From Betaproteobacteria bacterium (GTDB taxonomy: Bacteria; Pseudomonadota; Gammaproteobacteria; Burkholderiales; Burkholderiaceae), in NCBI GenBank assembly GCA_018969885.1, contig JAGWXN010000194.1, positions 1 through 6,330 on the forward strand: a stretch of 6,330 bases of DNA, written 5' to 3'. The notes below the pieces were generated by a model, which was not told where the DNA came from, ran no database searches, and saw nothing but the letters and a program-made list of their open reading frames with translations. Position 1 is the stretch's first letter. Each line of letters starts with the position of its first letter. The translations under genes and the position numbers were made by a program. Of the stretch, positions 5,669-6,330 are shown in pieces.

Positions 5669-6330
5669 GTGTTTGCCAACCCGCCCAAACCGTCCCGCAC
5701 GCCCTCGCGTCTAACCTTTGCCGCGACCGCCGTAGCTTTGCTTGCAGGCGCACTGACCGGGTGCGGCGGGGGCGGCGGCTCGGCGTCTTCGGGCGCAGGT
5801 GGCGGCAATGCAGAGCCCCTCATTGCCGCAATCCGAACCGAATCATTGAAATTCGGGCTCCCCTCCACCTTCGTTGCGAGCGGGTCCAACCTAGACGAGT
5901 CCGTCACTTTGCAAACGGGCGGCGTAGCCTGCACAAGCCCGCAGGTCACCCGAATCAGTTCGACCGAGGTACGGGTCGTGTGTACGCCGGATGACGTTGG
6001 GCCGCTTCAGGTCTCGCTGGTACGCCAGGGCGTTACCCTGAAGACGCACACAGACGAGGTGGTCAAGCCACGCGTGCAGATGGTTATTGGGAGCGGAACC
6101 ACCGCCCGGCAGATCGAACTCACGATTGAGCCAGGGCCCCGGGGAGGGGTCCAGCGCGGTTGGGCAAACAATTTTCTGTATTACGTGAATAGCGGTTTTT
6201 ATAACGGCACGTTTTTTCACGGTCTTTTCGAGAATACGGTTATGGATGGCGGCTGCTACACGCGATACCCCAATGCCACCCCCTCTCTCGACAAAAAAGG
6301 CGCCACGGTGTTCGCACCTGCGCCTCTTGC
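5669..6330 (+). CDS. Lipoprotein with Ig-like segment and degenerate cyclophilin-type PPIase domain (3' end outside window)
   Basis: Partial, 220 residues visible. A basic N-terminus (Lys7, Arg10, Arg14) and hydrophobic stretch (15-28) lead to the lipobox LTGC with Cys32. A Gly/Ser linker (33-46) follows, so the mature protein should be lipid-anchored in the periplasm. Residues about 50-135 look like a beta-rich Ig/TIG-type domain (Phe68-Val-Ala-Ser-Gly-Ser-Asn-Leu) with two cysteines (88, 105) that could form a disulfide. From about 147 the sequence matches cyclophilin: NNFLYYVNSGFYNGTFFH at 167-184, then GG at 194-195. The catalytic Arg of FHR is Gly185, and the Gln before GG is Asp193, so isomerase activity is doubtful. 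The start is GTG at 5669: an in-frame stop lies at 5657-5659 and no in-frame ATG precedes the signal peptide. No ribosome binding site is evident. Codon choice around 6165-6240 is unusually A/T-rich. Confidence 0.82.
   Translation, partial: MFANPPKPSRTPSRLTFAATAVALLAGALTGCGGGGGSASSGAGGGNAEPLIAAIRTESLKFGLPSTFVASGSNLDESVTLQTGGVACTSPQVTRISSTEVRVVCTPDDVGPLQVSLVRQGVTLKTHTDEVVKPRVQMVIGSGTTARQIELTIEPGPRGGVQRGWANNFLYYVNSGFYNGTFFHGLFENTVMDGGCYTRYPNATPSLDKKGATVFAPAPL

Noticed and set aside
5665..5994. 109-residue open frame on the plus strand starting ATG at 5665
   Set aside because: It is Arg/Cys-rich and featureless. The overlapping frame from 5669 gives a clear lipobox signal peptide and a cyclophilin domain, so this one is a shadow.
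5891..6220. 109-residue open frame on the minus strand over the lipoprotein gene
   Set aside because: No motif is seen, and the cyclophilin match on the plus strand explains the sequence.

Overview
The window is high-GC DNA, tightly packed with genes and with strong G/C preference at third codon positions. It looks chromosomal and comes from a proteobacterium, most likely a betaproteobacterium of the Rhodocyclales/Burkholderiales type. That assignment rests on overall gene style and on the combination of a Memo-AMMECR1 fusion, MAPEG and lipoprotein genes. It is an inference, not a marker-based identification. No RNA genes, insertion sequences, CRISPR arrays or long repeats were seen.

Left part (1-1414, minus strand): a two-gene operon. 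An RraA-like / HMG-aldolase-like gene is followed 2 bases later by a zinc-dependent medium-chain alcohol dehydrogenase, which runs off the left edge. A 191-base divergent intergenic region (1415-1605) carries a 10-base perfect palindrome resembling a LacI-family operator core. It separates this operon from a short-chain dehydrogenase (SDR) on the plus strand. Together these look like a small catabolic module of an alcohol/aldehyde oxidoreductase, an oxo-acid lyase and an SDR, with unknown substrate.

Middle part (1606-4971): the SDR stop codon overlaps (ATGA) the start of a 461-residue protein. That protein joins a complete Memo-like domain (AmmeMemoRadiSam protein B) to a complete AMMECR1-like domain (protein A). 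Facing it across a 100-base GC-rich gap is the third member, the AmmeMemoRadiSam radical SAM enzyme. All three components of this conserved system are therefore present in two convergent genes. To my knowledge its biochemical role is not settled. This is the most interesting locus in the window.

Right part (5078-6330, plus strand): a 49-residue single-pass membrane protein is coupled by a second ATGA overlap to a four-helix MAPEG-family protein. After a stem-loop comes the start of a lipoprotein with a glycine-rich linker, an Ig-like segment and a cyclophilin domain. Two active-site residues of the cyclophilin domain, equivalent to human cyclophilin A Arg55 and Gln63, are replaced by Gly and Asp. 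This gene runs off the right edge.
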